NCBI GenBank assembly: GCA_007753675.1
Contig: CP036432.1
Location: forward strand, 1,896,394 to 1,960,393
Direction of reading: 5' to 3'
DNA length: 64,000 nt
Source: Stieleria magnilauensis
GTDB lineage: Bacteria > Planctomycetota > Planctomycetia > Pirellulales > Pirellulaceae
The translations under genes and the position numbers were made by a program. Of the stretch, positions 53,886 through 61,068 are shown in pieces. The number at the start of each line of letters is the position of its first letter. Position 1 is the stretch's first letter. A model generated the notes under the pieces. It ran no database searches. It was not told where the DNA came from and saw only the letters and a program-made list of their open reading frames with translations.

Positions 53886-54031
53886 AAGCATCGGAGTGAT
53901 CGGATGTTTTGAGCGATCAGACAACAAGCGGATGCGCATTGCGTCGTTCCGACTTTCTAACCCGCGGACCCTTCCGCCATCACGAGCCGGCGTGCTGCCG
54001 CTCGTCGATTCGTATTCCAAGGAGTATAGCC
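53879..54031 (+). promoter_or_regulatory. cyn operon leader with hairpins, candidate ANTAR target
   Basis: The leader holds TGATCG...CGATCA (53897-53919, 6-bp stem, 11-nt loop) and a GC-rich hairpin CGAGC-CGGC / GCCG-CTCG (about 53984-54003), then an AGGAG ribosome site seven bases before the ATG. The hexaloops typical of ANTAR targets were not clearly found, so the link to the operon's ANTAR protein is only a proposal. Confidence 0.35.
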
Positions 54032-55441
54032 ATGAGTGTCTTTCGCCGTGATCCGTTTGATCCCGATCAATCGCTTGAACACCAACACCACGCGGGATGC
54101 GGCCATGGACACACGCATTGCGAACCGGCCGATCAAACGCAGTGCCAACACAGTTCCGTCAATGATGTCCCGCAACGGGCGTTGTCGTCGGAAGACGCGA
54201 TGAGCCGCGCGGTCGAAACGGCGGTGGTCAAGGCGATCTTTGGACAGAGTGATGTTTCGCGGCGGAAAGTGTTGGCGGCTGCGGGAGCCGGTGTGGTCGC
54301 TGAAATCGTCCGCGGCATGTTTCCCTTGGATACGGCCAAAGCAATGGCCATGGAAATCGGCAAGATCGAAAAACCGGATCTCTCGATCGGTTTCATTCCG
54401 ATCACCTGCGCAACGCCGATCATCATGGCCGAACCGATGGGTTTCTACGAAAGACACGGGCTCAATGCCAAGGTCCGGCGTGCCAGCGGCTGGGCGATGG
54501 TCCGTGACTGGGCGATTACCAAAGAAGTCGACGCGGCACACATGCTCTCGCCGATGCCGCTGTCAATCACACTCGGTGCCGGTTCGCCCAAGGTTCCGTT
54601 CTACATGCCGGCGGTTGAGAACATCAACGGGCAAGCGATCACGCTGGCGAACAAGCACAAGGGCGTCAAAACCGCTCAGGACATGAAAGGTTTTCGGTTT
54701 TGCGTGCCGTTTGAATATTCCATGCACAACTACCTGCTTCGCTATTACCTGGCCGAAGGGGGATTGCATCCGGACAAAGACGTGCAAATCCGCGTGGTTC
54801 CGCCGCCGGAAATGGTGGCGAATCTGAAAGCCGGCAACGTCGACGGTTACCTGGCCCCGGATCCTTTCAACCAGCGGGCGGTGTACGAAAACGCGGGGTT
54901 CATTTTCAAGCTTTCCAAGGAGATCTGGGAAGGACATCCGTGCTGTGCGTTCGCGATCTCGCAAGAGTTCGCCAACACACATCCCAACACGTTCCTTGCG
55001 TTATTCCGTTCCATCGTCGACGCGACAGCCTACGCGTCGGACAAGGCCAACCGCAAAGAAATCGCCAAAGCGATCGCGCCGCGGAATTACTTGAATCAGC
55101 CCGTCACGGTGCTCGAACAGGTGCTGACCGGGCGCTATGCGACAGGCTTGGGCGGCATCGGCAACGCTCCCGATCGGATCGATTTCGACCCCATGCCGTG
55201 GCACTCGATGGCCGTCTGGATTCTGACCCAAATGAAACGTTGGAAGCACGTCGACACCGACTTCGATTACAAGACCGTCGCCGAAGAAGTTTATTTGGCG
55301 ACCAAGTGCAACGAACTGGCTTCCGAAATGGGTTACGAAGATCGCACCAAAACCTACACCAAGCACGTGATCATGGGCAAAGAATTTGATCCGGACAAAC
55401 CCGACGAGTACTTGGCAAGTTTTCCGATCAACAACCTTTAA
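54032..55441 (+). CDS. cynA: ABC transporter substrate-binding protein, CmpA/NrtA/CynA family
   Basis: A 469-residue protein from ATG 54032, with a strong AGGAG site. The first 75 residues are His/Cys rich (HQHHAGCGHGHTHCEPADQ), unusual for the family and possibly metal binding. A twin-arginine-like leader SRRKVLAAAGAGVVAEIVRG follows, then the NrtA-type body: IGFIPITCATPIIMAEPMGF, VKRASGWAMVRDW-type text, LSPMPLSITLGAG, AGNVDGYLAPDPFNQRA. The family binds nitrate, bicarbonate or cyanate. The cyanase gene downstream argues for cyanate. First gene of the operon. Confidence 0.85.
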   Translation: MSVFRRDPFDPDQSLEHQHHAGCGHGHTHCEPADQTQCQHSSVNDVPQRALSSEDAMSRAVETAVVKAIFGQSDVSRRKVLAAAGAGVVAEIVRGMFPLDTAKAMAMEIGKIEKPDLSIGFIPITCATPIIMAEPMGFYERHGLNAKVRRASGWAMVRDWAITKEVDAAHMLSPMPLSITLGAGSPKVPFYMPAVENINGQAITLANKHKGVKTAQDMKGFRFCVPFEYSMHNYLLRYYLAEGGLHPDKDVQIRVVPPPEMVANLKAGNVDGYLAPDPFNQRAVYENAGFIFKLSKEIWEGHPCCAFAISQEFANTHPNTFLALFRSIVDATAYASDKANRKEIAKAIAPRNYLNQPVTVLEQVLTGRYATGLGGIGNAPDRIDFDPMPWHSMAVWILTQMKRWKHVDTDFDYKTVAEEVYLATKCNELASEMGYEDRTKTYTKHVIMGKEFDPDKPDEYLASFPINNL

Positions 55442-55459
55442 TCCCCGACAGGTGAATTC

Positions 55460-56368
55460 ATGATGAATCGCAAAACCTGGCGCTTGCCGAGCGATCCGAA
55501 GTGGTGGCAAGCCAAAATCCTAAGCGTCGTGATCCTGGTCGTTTTGCTGGGCGGTTGGCAGTACGCGACCAGCCGGGCCGCGTTTGATCCGACAGGCAAG
55601 ACCGAAGAGGAACTGATGTTGCTCGAGTTCAACGGTGACATCGTGATGAACGACGCCGGAGACTATGTGTTCAACGAGGAAAAGACCAGTGGCGTGCCCG
55701 GACCGCTGATGGTGGGCAAGAAGATCGTCGAAGAACTTTCGCATCCGTTTCACAAGAACGGAACCAACGATCATGGCATCGGACACCTGATTTTCTACAC
55801 GGTGTCGCGGTTCAGCGTCGGGTTCCTGCTGGCGAGCGTGGTCGCGATCTTCGTCGGCGTGATCGTGGGACTCAATCCCGTCATCTTTCACGCCGTCAAC
55901 CCGTTCCTTCAGGTGCTCAAGCCGATCTCTCCGTTGGCTTGGATGCCACTGCTGTTGTACACCGTTCAAAAACCGACGATCACCGCGATCCTGGTGGTGT
56001 TCATGGCGTCCCTCTGGCCCACGATCGCAAACACGGCGTTCGGATTGTCATCGATCGACAAGGACTACTTGAGGGTTTCGCGGATGCTTGAATTCGGATG
56101 GTTCCGGCGGCTGTTCACGGTCATCTTGCCGGCCGCGGCTCCGGCGATCGTCGCGGGGTTGAGAATCAGTTTCGGTTCGGCCCTGGTAGCCGTCGTGCCG
56201 GCAGAAATGCTGCTCGGGGAACTCGGGGTGGGCTATCTGACATGGATCGAGTGGAACAACTTGGACATTGCCGGCGTCTTGTTCGCCATCCTTGTGGTCG
56301 GCTTCGTGGGCTTCTTGATGGATGCCCTGTTCTCAAAACTTTCCAAGGCGGCCAGCTATGCAACTTGA
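55460..56368 (+). CDS. cynB: ABC transporter permease, NrtB/CynB family
   Basis: A 302-residue inner-membrane permease, 18 bp after the binding-protein gene. Membrane segments include ILSVVILVVLLGGWQYATS near the N-terminus, FLLASVVAIFVGVIVGLNPV, ITAILVVFMASLWPTIANTA, and IAGVLFAILVVGFVGFLMDA at the end. The conserved BPD_transp loop is AGLRISFGSALVAVVPAEML. A 60-residue loop after the first segment is longer than usual. It forms the channel with the ATPase encoded next, which overlaps its last codons. Confidence 0.92.
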   Translation: MMNRKTWRLPSDPKWWQAKILSVVILVVLLGGWQYATSRAAFDPTGKTEEELMLLEFNGDIVMNDAGDYVFNEEKTSGVPGPLMVGKKIVEELSHPFHKNGTNDHGIGHLIFYTVSRFSVGFLLASVVAIFVGVIVGLNPVIFHAVNPFLQVLKPISPLAWMPLLLYTVQKPTITAILVVFMASLWPTIANTAFGLSSIDKDYLRVSRMLEFGWFRRLFTVILPAAAPAIVAGLRISFGSALVAVVPAEMLLGELGVGYLTWIEWNNLDIAGVLFAILVVGFVGFLMDALFSKLSKAASYAT

Positions 56369-57275
56369 AATGCCAACTCCCGAACTTCAATCCGCTCCGC
56401 CAGCCGAAGCGGACCAATCCAGCGACGGTCAATTGTCCGTCCGCGAGGCGTCAAAGTTTTTTCCGTCCCTGACCGGTGATGGCGAAGTCTGCGTTTTCCG
56501 CGACGTGTCATTGGACATCGCCAACGGGGAATTCGTTTCCATCATCGGGCACAGCGGCTGTGGAAAAAGCACGCTGTTGAACATCATCGCAGGATTCGAC
56601 CAGCCGACGTCCGGAGAAATCCTGGTCGACGGCAAGAAGGTACTGGGACCGGGATTGGACCGGATGGTCGTGTTCCAGTCGTTCGCCTTGATGCCGTGGA
56701 TGTCCGCCTTTGACAACGTCCGCGTGGCCGTGCGTTCGGCATTCCCGTCGTGGGACAGCAAACAAGTTGCCCAACACACGACGCGTTATCTGAATCTGAT
56801 GGGACTGTCCGATATCGGCAAAAAGATGCCCGCCCACCTGTCTGGCGGAATGCGTCAACGCGTCGGACTGGCGCGAGCCTTCGCGGTTCAACCCAAAGCC
56901 CTGCTGTTGGATGAGCCGTTCGCTCAGATCGATGCGTTGACACGTGGATCGATCCAGGACGAATTGGTTCGGATGTGGGACGTGGCCGGCGCGACCGTTT
57001 GCATGGTCACACACGATGTGGACGAAGCGATTTTGTTGAGTGACCGAATTGCATTGATGACCAACGGCCCGGAAGCCCGGATCGCCGAAATCGTCGACAT
57101 CAACATCCCGCGTCCGAGGACTCGCGAACAGTTGATCGAATCGGAGGACTACATGCGTCTACGGACACGCATCCTGCGCTTCTTGATCGACCACAACCGC
57201 CGGCCGACGGCGCTGGATGACACCGCCCACGCCATGCAAGCTTACCCCCACAGCGACGAAAACCAGCCGGATTGA
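56358..57275 (+). CDS. cynD: ABC transporter ATP-binding protein, NrtD/CynD family
   Basis: A 305-residue ATPase starting at ATG 56358, overlapping the permease stop by 11 bp. Walker A is SIIGHSGCGKSTLLNIIAG, the signature LSGGMRQRVGLARAF, Walker B ALLLDEPFAQID and the switch His VTHDVDEAIL. The Q-loop reads VVFQSFALMPWMSAFDNV, as in the nitrate/sulfonate/taurine ATPases. No C-terminal binding-protein fusion (as in NrtC) is present. It energises uptake at the inner membrane. Confidence 0.93.
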   Translation: MQLEMPTPELQSAPPAEADQSSDGQLSVREASKFFPSLTGDGEVCVFRDVSLDIANGEFVSIIGHSGCGKSTLLNIIAGFDQPTSGEILVDGKKVLGPGLDRMVVFQSFALMPWMSAFDNVRVAVRSAFPSWDSKQVAQHTTRYLNLMGLSDIGKKMPAHLSGGMRQRVGLARAFAVQPKALLLDEPFAQIDALTRGSIQDELVRMWDVAGATVCMVTHDVDEAILLSDRIALMTNGPEARIAEIVDINIPRPRTREQLIESEDYMRLRTRILRFLIDHNRRPTALDDTAHAMQAYPHSDENQPD

Positions 57276-57343
57276 GTGGTGTTCCTCGTTTGCCCCAACC
57301 CTTTCACCCAGCAGTTCCTTTCTCCTTTCGCAGAGTACGCTTT

Positions 57344-57811
57344 ATGACCACGATGACAGAATCCATGCCAACCCTCGAGCAAGTCGTCACCAAGATCGAA
57401 TCGGTCAAGGTCGCCAAAAGTCTGACCTGGGCCGAATTGGCCGAAAAGATGGGCCAGAGTCCCGTCTGGGTCGCCGCGGCATTGACCGGTCAATGCTCGA
57501 TGAGCGAAGACGACTGCGCCGCGGTCAAGGACGCGTTGGAATTGACCGACGCCGATTGCAAGGTCTTGCAAGGCTATCCCTATCGGGGCTCGCTGACGCA
57601 AACGATTCCCAGCGACCCGTTCGTCTATCGCTTTTATGAAATCATGCAGGTCTACGGCATGGCGATGAAAGAAGTGGCACAGGAAGAATTCGGCGACGGA
57701 ATCATGAGCGCGATCGACTTTTCGATTGACGTCGATCGTGAACCCGATCCGAAGGGAGACCGCGTGAAAATCACGTTCAGCGGCAAATTCCTTCCCTACA
57801 AAAAGTTCTAA
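57344..57811 (+). CDS. cynS: Cyanate hydratase (cyanase)
   Basis: A 155-residue enzyme from ATG 57344, the same length as E. coli CynS (156). The N-terminal helical domain (SLTWAELAEKMGQSPVWVAA) is followed by the catalytic domain IPSDPFVYRFYEIMQVYGMA and FGDGIMSAIDFSIDVDREPD, ending GKFLPYKKF. The catalytic residues R96, E99 and S122 fall at exactly the E. coli numbers. It converts cyanate and bicarbonate to ammonia and CO2 in the cytoplasm. It follows the transporter genes, so imported cyanate would supply nitrogen. Confidence 0.97.
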   Translation: MTTMTESMPTLEQVVTKIESVKVAKSLTWAELAEKMGQSPVWVAAALTGQCSMSEDDCAAVKDALELTDADCKVLQGYPYRGSLTQTIPSDPFVYRFYEIMQVYGMAMKEVAQEEFGDGIMSAIDFSIDVDREPDPKGDRVKITFSGKFLPYKKF

Positions 57812-57814
57812 CTG

Positions 57815-58414
57815 ATGGCGACACCGCTTCCGCCGCCGACGCTCAAGCTGATGCTGGTCGACCAGTCGAGCCAGCGTCGCGAAATTCTGGAAAAGATCCT
57901 TCGGGACAACGGCTACACCAACGTCTTCTCGACGTCTGGGCTGGACGACCTGTTCGCGCTGGTGGCGACGGTCAAACCCGACGTTGTCCTGATCGAACTG
58001 GATAGCCCCAAACGCGACACGTTGGAACAGTTGCGGGAGATCAGGCAACGCCAACCCACCCCCGTGGTCATGTTCGCCCAAGACCAAGACGCCCAAACCG
58101 TCCACGCGGCGGTCGACTCGGGCGTCTGCGCGTATCTGGTCGACAGCGTGGATCGTGTCAAAGTCAAGCCGGCGATCGACCTGGCGATGGCAACCTTTGC
58201 AGCCTACCGTCGCTTGCGGAACGAAGCCGACAAATATCGGACGCAACTGGATTCACGAAAAGACATCGACCTGGCCAAGTCGATGTTGATGCGGCACGAG
58301 CGCCTCGGCGAAGCCGAAGCGCACCGCATGCTTCGCAAAATGGCAATGGACAGCAACCGTAAATTACACCGCGTCGCCTTGGACGTGATTTCAACGTTCA
58401 AGAACAAACGCTGA
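57815..58414 (+). CDS. nasT: ANTAR-domain RNA-binding regulator (NasT/AmiR type) with pseudo-receiver
   Basis: A 199-residue protein, 3 bp after the cyanase stop and without its own ribosome site, so translationally coupled. Residues about 10-125 are receiver-like, but the phosphorylation position is glutamate: VVLIELDSP has E61 where NasT-type proteins have Asp, and the acidic pocket is reduced to D16. A coiled coil at about 135-150 leads to the ANTAR domain (DSRKDIDLAKSMLMRHERLG, then EAEAHRMLRKMAMDSNRKLH). ANTAR proteins bind paired hairpins in leaders and prevent termination. It likely acts on its own operon's leader; that is inference. Confidence 0.88.
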   Translation: MATPLPPPTLKLMLVDQSSQRREILEKILRDNGYTNVFSTSGLDDLFALVATVKPDVVLIELDSPKRDTLEQLREIRQRQPTPVVMFAQDQDAQTVHAAVDSGVCAYLVDSVDRVKVKPAIDLAMATFAAYRRLRNEADKYRTQLDSRKDIDLAKSMLMRHERLGEAEAHRMLRKMAMDSNRKLHRVALDVISTFKNKR

Positions 58415-58469
58415 ATTCACCGGCACATCCATCCGAGATGGGAACCGCGTCCGCTTTCCGCTGGTTCGA

Positions 58470-59552
58470 TCACTTCGACGGCGGTTGGCTGGTCAGATGA
58501 ACGAGCGCTTCGGTCGCCCGGGCCTTTTGCTCCTCACGCAGAATCAAATAGCGGTCGCGTCCGTCGTCGGCCGGCTCAAACGTCGTCAGGCCGTCTTTGT
58601 CGACCGTCACCTGTCCGGGCGGCGAAAGGTCAAAGTAGCCTCGGTCCGGCCGCACCGCATGCAAGACCGACGTCAGGTCCCACGTCGGACGATCGTGCGG
58701 CGGGGGATTGTAGAGCACGTAAGCTTCGGCGACCGGATGATGTTCGACGTAACCAAAATCCTTTTCAATGCTCTCGTGCGGGTAGCGAAGATTCAAACCG
58801 ATCTCAAATCCACTCCACACGATCGGGACGGGCCAATGTTCGGCCAAGTACTTGGCACTTTCCAAGTCCTTGACCACGTTGTATTCGCGGTGATCGTACA
58901 GTTCTCCCTTGTTGTTCGGGATCTTGGTGAACGCACCGGCCATCGCCGACAACAGGCGCACCTTCTGCTTGACCAAGTCCACGCCGGACAACTTGCTGTG
59001 CTCGTCCGGGCCGCTGCGCAGCAGGTTTGCCAGGTTGGTGGAGAAACCGACTTGGGCGATCACGATGCTGTGATCCTCGGCCCCGGCCAGCGTTCGTCGC
59101 AGCAAGTCGACCGCGTCGGGGGCGTCTTCGCCAGAGCGGAGGTCGTGCTCATAACGCAATCGACCGCCATCCTTCTGTTCGGCCAAGACATTGAATTTCC
59201 CTTTTTCGGGCGTCACGCCACTGTCGCAGACGCCGATGGGAATCTCGCCGCGTCCGTAGAACGTGTTGAGCGCGTCGGTGAAGGCGGCCGCCAACGGATT
59301 GTCCTTGGTGATCGTCACGGCCAGCAATTCACACTCGCCACGTGACTGCAGCGAGTGGATCACCCCGACGGCCATCACGTCGTCACAATCATTTCCGATG
59401 TCGGTGTCAAAGATCAATTGGACCGGTCGCTCGACCTGTTGCGCTGAAACGCTGGACACGGCGACGCTGGACACGGCGAACAGCGAAAGTGAACCGAGCA
59501 CGAGGGGGGCCAGGCAGCTCAAAAGCGGTGAAAAAGATCTCATGAGTGTCAT
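58470..59552 (-). CDS. Secreted inosine-uridine-type nucleoside hydrolase
   Basis: A 360-residue protein from ATG 59552 (59543 is an alternative) with signal SPLLSCLAPLVLGSLSLFAV. The family calcium/ribose motif is LIFDTDIGNDCDDVMAVGVI (DTDxGxDxDD). Further typical parts: ITKDNPLAAAFTDALNTFYG, IVIAQVGFSTNLANLLRSGP and PIVWSGFEIGLNLRYPHES. It cleaves nucleosides or related ribosides; a periplasmic location with a signal peptide suggests use of external nucleosides. A LacI/PurR-type operator lies 24 bp upstream of the start. It is convergent with the ANTAR gene, 55 bp apart. Confidence 0.88.
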   Translation of the reverse strand: MTLMRSFSPLLSCLAPLVLGSLSLFAVSSVAVSSVSAQQVERPVQLIFDTDIGNDCDDVMAVGVIHSLQSRGECELLAVTITKDNPLAAAFTDALNTFYGRGEIPIGVCDSGVTPEKGKFNVLAEQKDGGRLRYEHDLRSGEDAPDAVDLLRRTLAGAEDHSIVIAQVGFSTNLANLLRSGPDEHSKLSGVDLVKQKVRLLSAMAGAFTKIPNNKGELYDHREYNVVKDLESAKYLAEHWPVPIVWSGFEIGLNLRYPHESIEKDFGYVEHHPVAEAYVLYNPPPHDRPTWDLTSVLHAVRPDRGYFDLSPPGQVTVDKDGLTTFEPADDGRDRYLILREEQKARATEALVHLTSQPPSK

Positions 59553-59576
59553 CGTAAGGTGGGGAAAAACACAGTA

Positions 59577-59592
59577 GCACAAACGTTTGTGC
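59577..59592 (-). promoter_or_regulatory. LacI/PurR-type operator palindrome
   Basis: GCACAAACGTTTGTGC is a perfect 16-bp palindrome with a central CG and AAACGTTT core, like E. coli PurR sites (ACGCAAACGTTTGCGT). It lies 24 bp upstream of the nucleoside hydrolase start. No LacI-family regulator is encoded in the window. Confidence 0.65.
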
Positions 59593-59680
59593 CAGATTGT
59601 ACCCTCGGTCGACTCCGGTTTGCCAGTACGCGTGGACGGAAGTCGACTACCGCTAACTGAAGACACGCTGACCTGCTCTC

Positions 59681-59733
59681 GAACCGGCTGATCTCAAGCG
59701 AGAATCAGCCGTTTGGCGCGAGCCGACGGGCAC
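59681..59733 (-). repeat. Dispersed hairpin repeat, copy 2
   Basis: Reverse complement of the unit at 40437-40490: shared GCTCGCGCCAAACGGCTGA and ATCAGCCGGTTC arms, with a differing loop. It lies between the divergent nucleoside hydrolase and ketopantoate reductase genes. Confidence 0.8.
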
Positions 59734-59851
59734 CGACCCGAGGAAACGAGATGCAACGTAGCGGTCTTGGACTCAAATCGACAAACCGCCCCGAGTTTCG
59801 TAAGTTGAGCCCGCCGAGTCATTCGCGATCCTATCCACCTATCCAATCAAG

Positions 59852-60793
59852 ATGATCAAACAAAGCTATGCGATTCTCGGGTCGGGCGCCGTCGGAGGAC
59901 TGTACGGGGCGATGCTCGCCCGGGCCGGGCACGACGTTCATTTTCTGTTGCACTCCGACTACGAGCACGTCCGCGAGCACGGATGGAAGATCGAAAGCCA
60001 CTGGGGCGATTTCGATCTGCCCCAGGTCAACGCGCACGCGTCGATCGACACCGTTCCGGCCTGCGACGTCACGTTGATCGGATTAAAAACGGTCAACAAT
60101 CATCTGCTGCCCTCGCTGCTGGCCCAGCCGACTTCTCAAGGCGGTGTGGCGCTGGTGCTGCAGAACGGGCTCGGCGTCGAACAATCCGTCGCAGAACTGC
60201 TCGGCGCCCCACGCGTTTTCGGCGGTTGCTGTTTTCTATGCAGCAACAAAGTCGGGCCGGGCCACATCCGCCACATCGACTACGGACGCATCGTCTTCGG
60301 CCCCTATCAAAACTCTGCGGAGACGTTGTCCAAGGCCGAACAGATTTGTGCCGAGATGAGCGCGGCGGGAATCGAAGTTCAGACATCGGATGATCTGAAC
60401 ATGGTGCGTTGGCGCAAATTAATGTGGAACATCCCCTTCAACGGGCTTTCGGTTGCACTGGATGCATCGACGGACAAGTTGATCGGAAACGAGATGTCGG
60501 TTGAACTGATCCGTGACATCATCACGGAAGTCCATCGCGCGGCGACCGCTTGCGGCGCCTCGATCGACTCGTCCTGGATCGAAAAAACCATCGATCACAC
60601 GCGGACAATGAAACCGTACGACAGCAGCATGCGGCTGGACTATTTGGCCGGGCGGACGATGGAGTTGCAAACGATCCTGAAGACCCCGATCGACACGGCA
60701 CAGGCCGCTGGCGTACCGATGCCCAAGGTCGAGATGCTCTACCAGATGCTGTGTTTCATGGCGACATCTCGCCAGTCCCAAAGCGAATCTTGA
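59852..60793 (+). CDS. panE: 2-dehydropantoate 2-reductase
   Basis: A 313-residue NADPH-dependent reductase of normal family length. The N-terminal Rossmann motif is YAILGSGAVGGLYGAMLARA. The substrate-domain contains KLMWNIPFNGLSVALDAST with the family lysine, and SMRLDYLAGRTMELQTILKT with the conserved Glu. It makes pantoate for coenzyme A. Members of this superfamily act on other 2-keto acids too, so specificity is probable but not certain. Single gene; the start has no evident Shine-Dalgarno site, as is common here. Confidence 0.88.
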   Translation: MIKQSYAILGSGAVGGLYGAMLARAGHDVHFLLHSDYEHVREHGWKIESHWGDFDLPQVNAHASIDTVPACDVTLIGLKTVNNHLLPSLLAQPTSQGGVALVLQNGLGVEQSVAELLGAPRVFGGCCFLCSNKVGPGHIRHIDYGRIVFGPYQNSAETLSKAEQICAEMSAAGIEVQTSDDLNMVRWRKLMWNIPFNGLSVALDASTDKLIGNEMSVELIRDIITEVHRAATACGASIDSSWIEKTIDHTRTMKPYDSSMRLDYLAGRTMELQTILKTPIDTAQAAGVPMPKVEMLYQMLCFMATSRQSQSES

Positions 60794-60902
60794 GCGAGGA
60801 GAACAACGCGGGAGATTTCACAGCGATCGCCGCGAAACCTTAGAATCGCAGACTCAGTGCCGGACATCAAACCGTCAGCACATGAAGCATTGCAAACACA
60901 AT

Positions 60903-60940
60903 AAAAAAACGCACGGCCTTCCCCCCGAAAGGCCGTGCGT
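60903..60940 (-). terminator. Rho-independent terminator of the DUF11 surface-protein gene
   Basis: ACGCACGGCCTT (60909-60920) and AAGGCCGTGCGT (60929-60940) form a perfect 12-bp stem with an 8-nt loop. On the minus strand a run of seven T follows. It ends the gene that stops at 61069. Confidence 0.9.
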
Positions 60941-61068
60941 TGGCAGCTTCCTCGCCAATGCGTGAGAGTGTCGCGTCGACGCGGTTGATCGGATCGTCTT
61001 TCAGCATTTCGCTACATCACCGGCTCCGGCGAAGTGCGAGACGAAGGATCATTCCGCGGGGACAGTCA

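Noticed and set aside
53984..54003. Terminator in the cyn leader
   Set aside because: The GC-rich hairpin is not followed by a T-run, so it is listed only as part of the leader.
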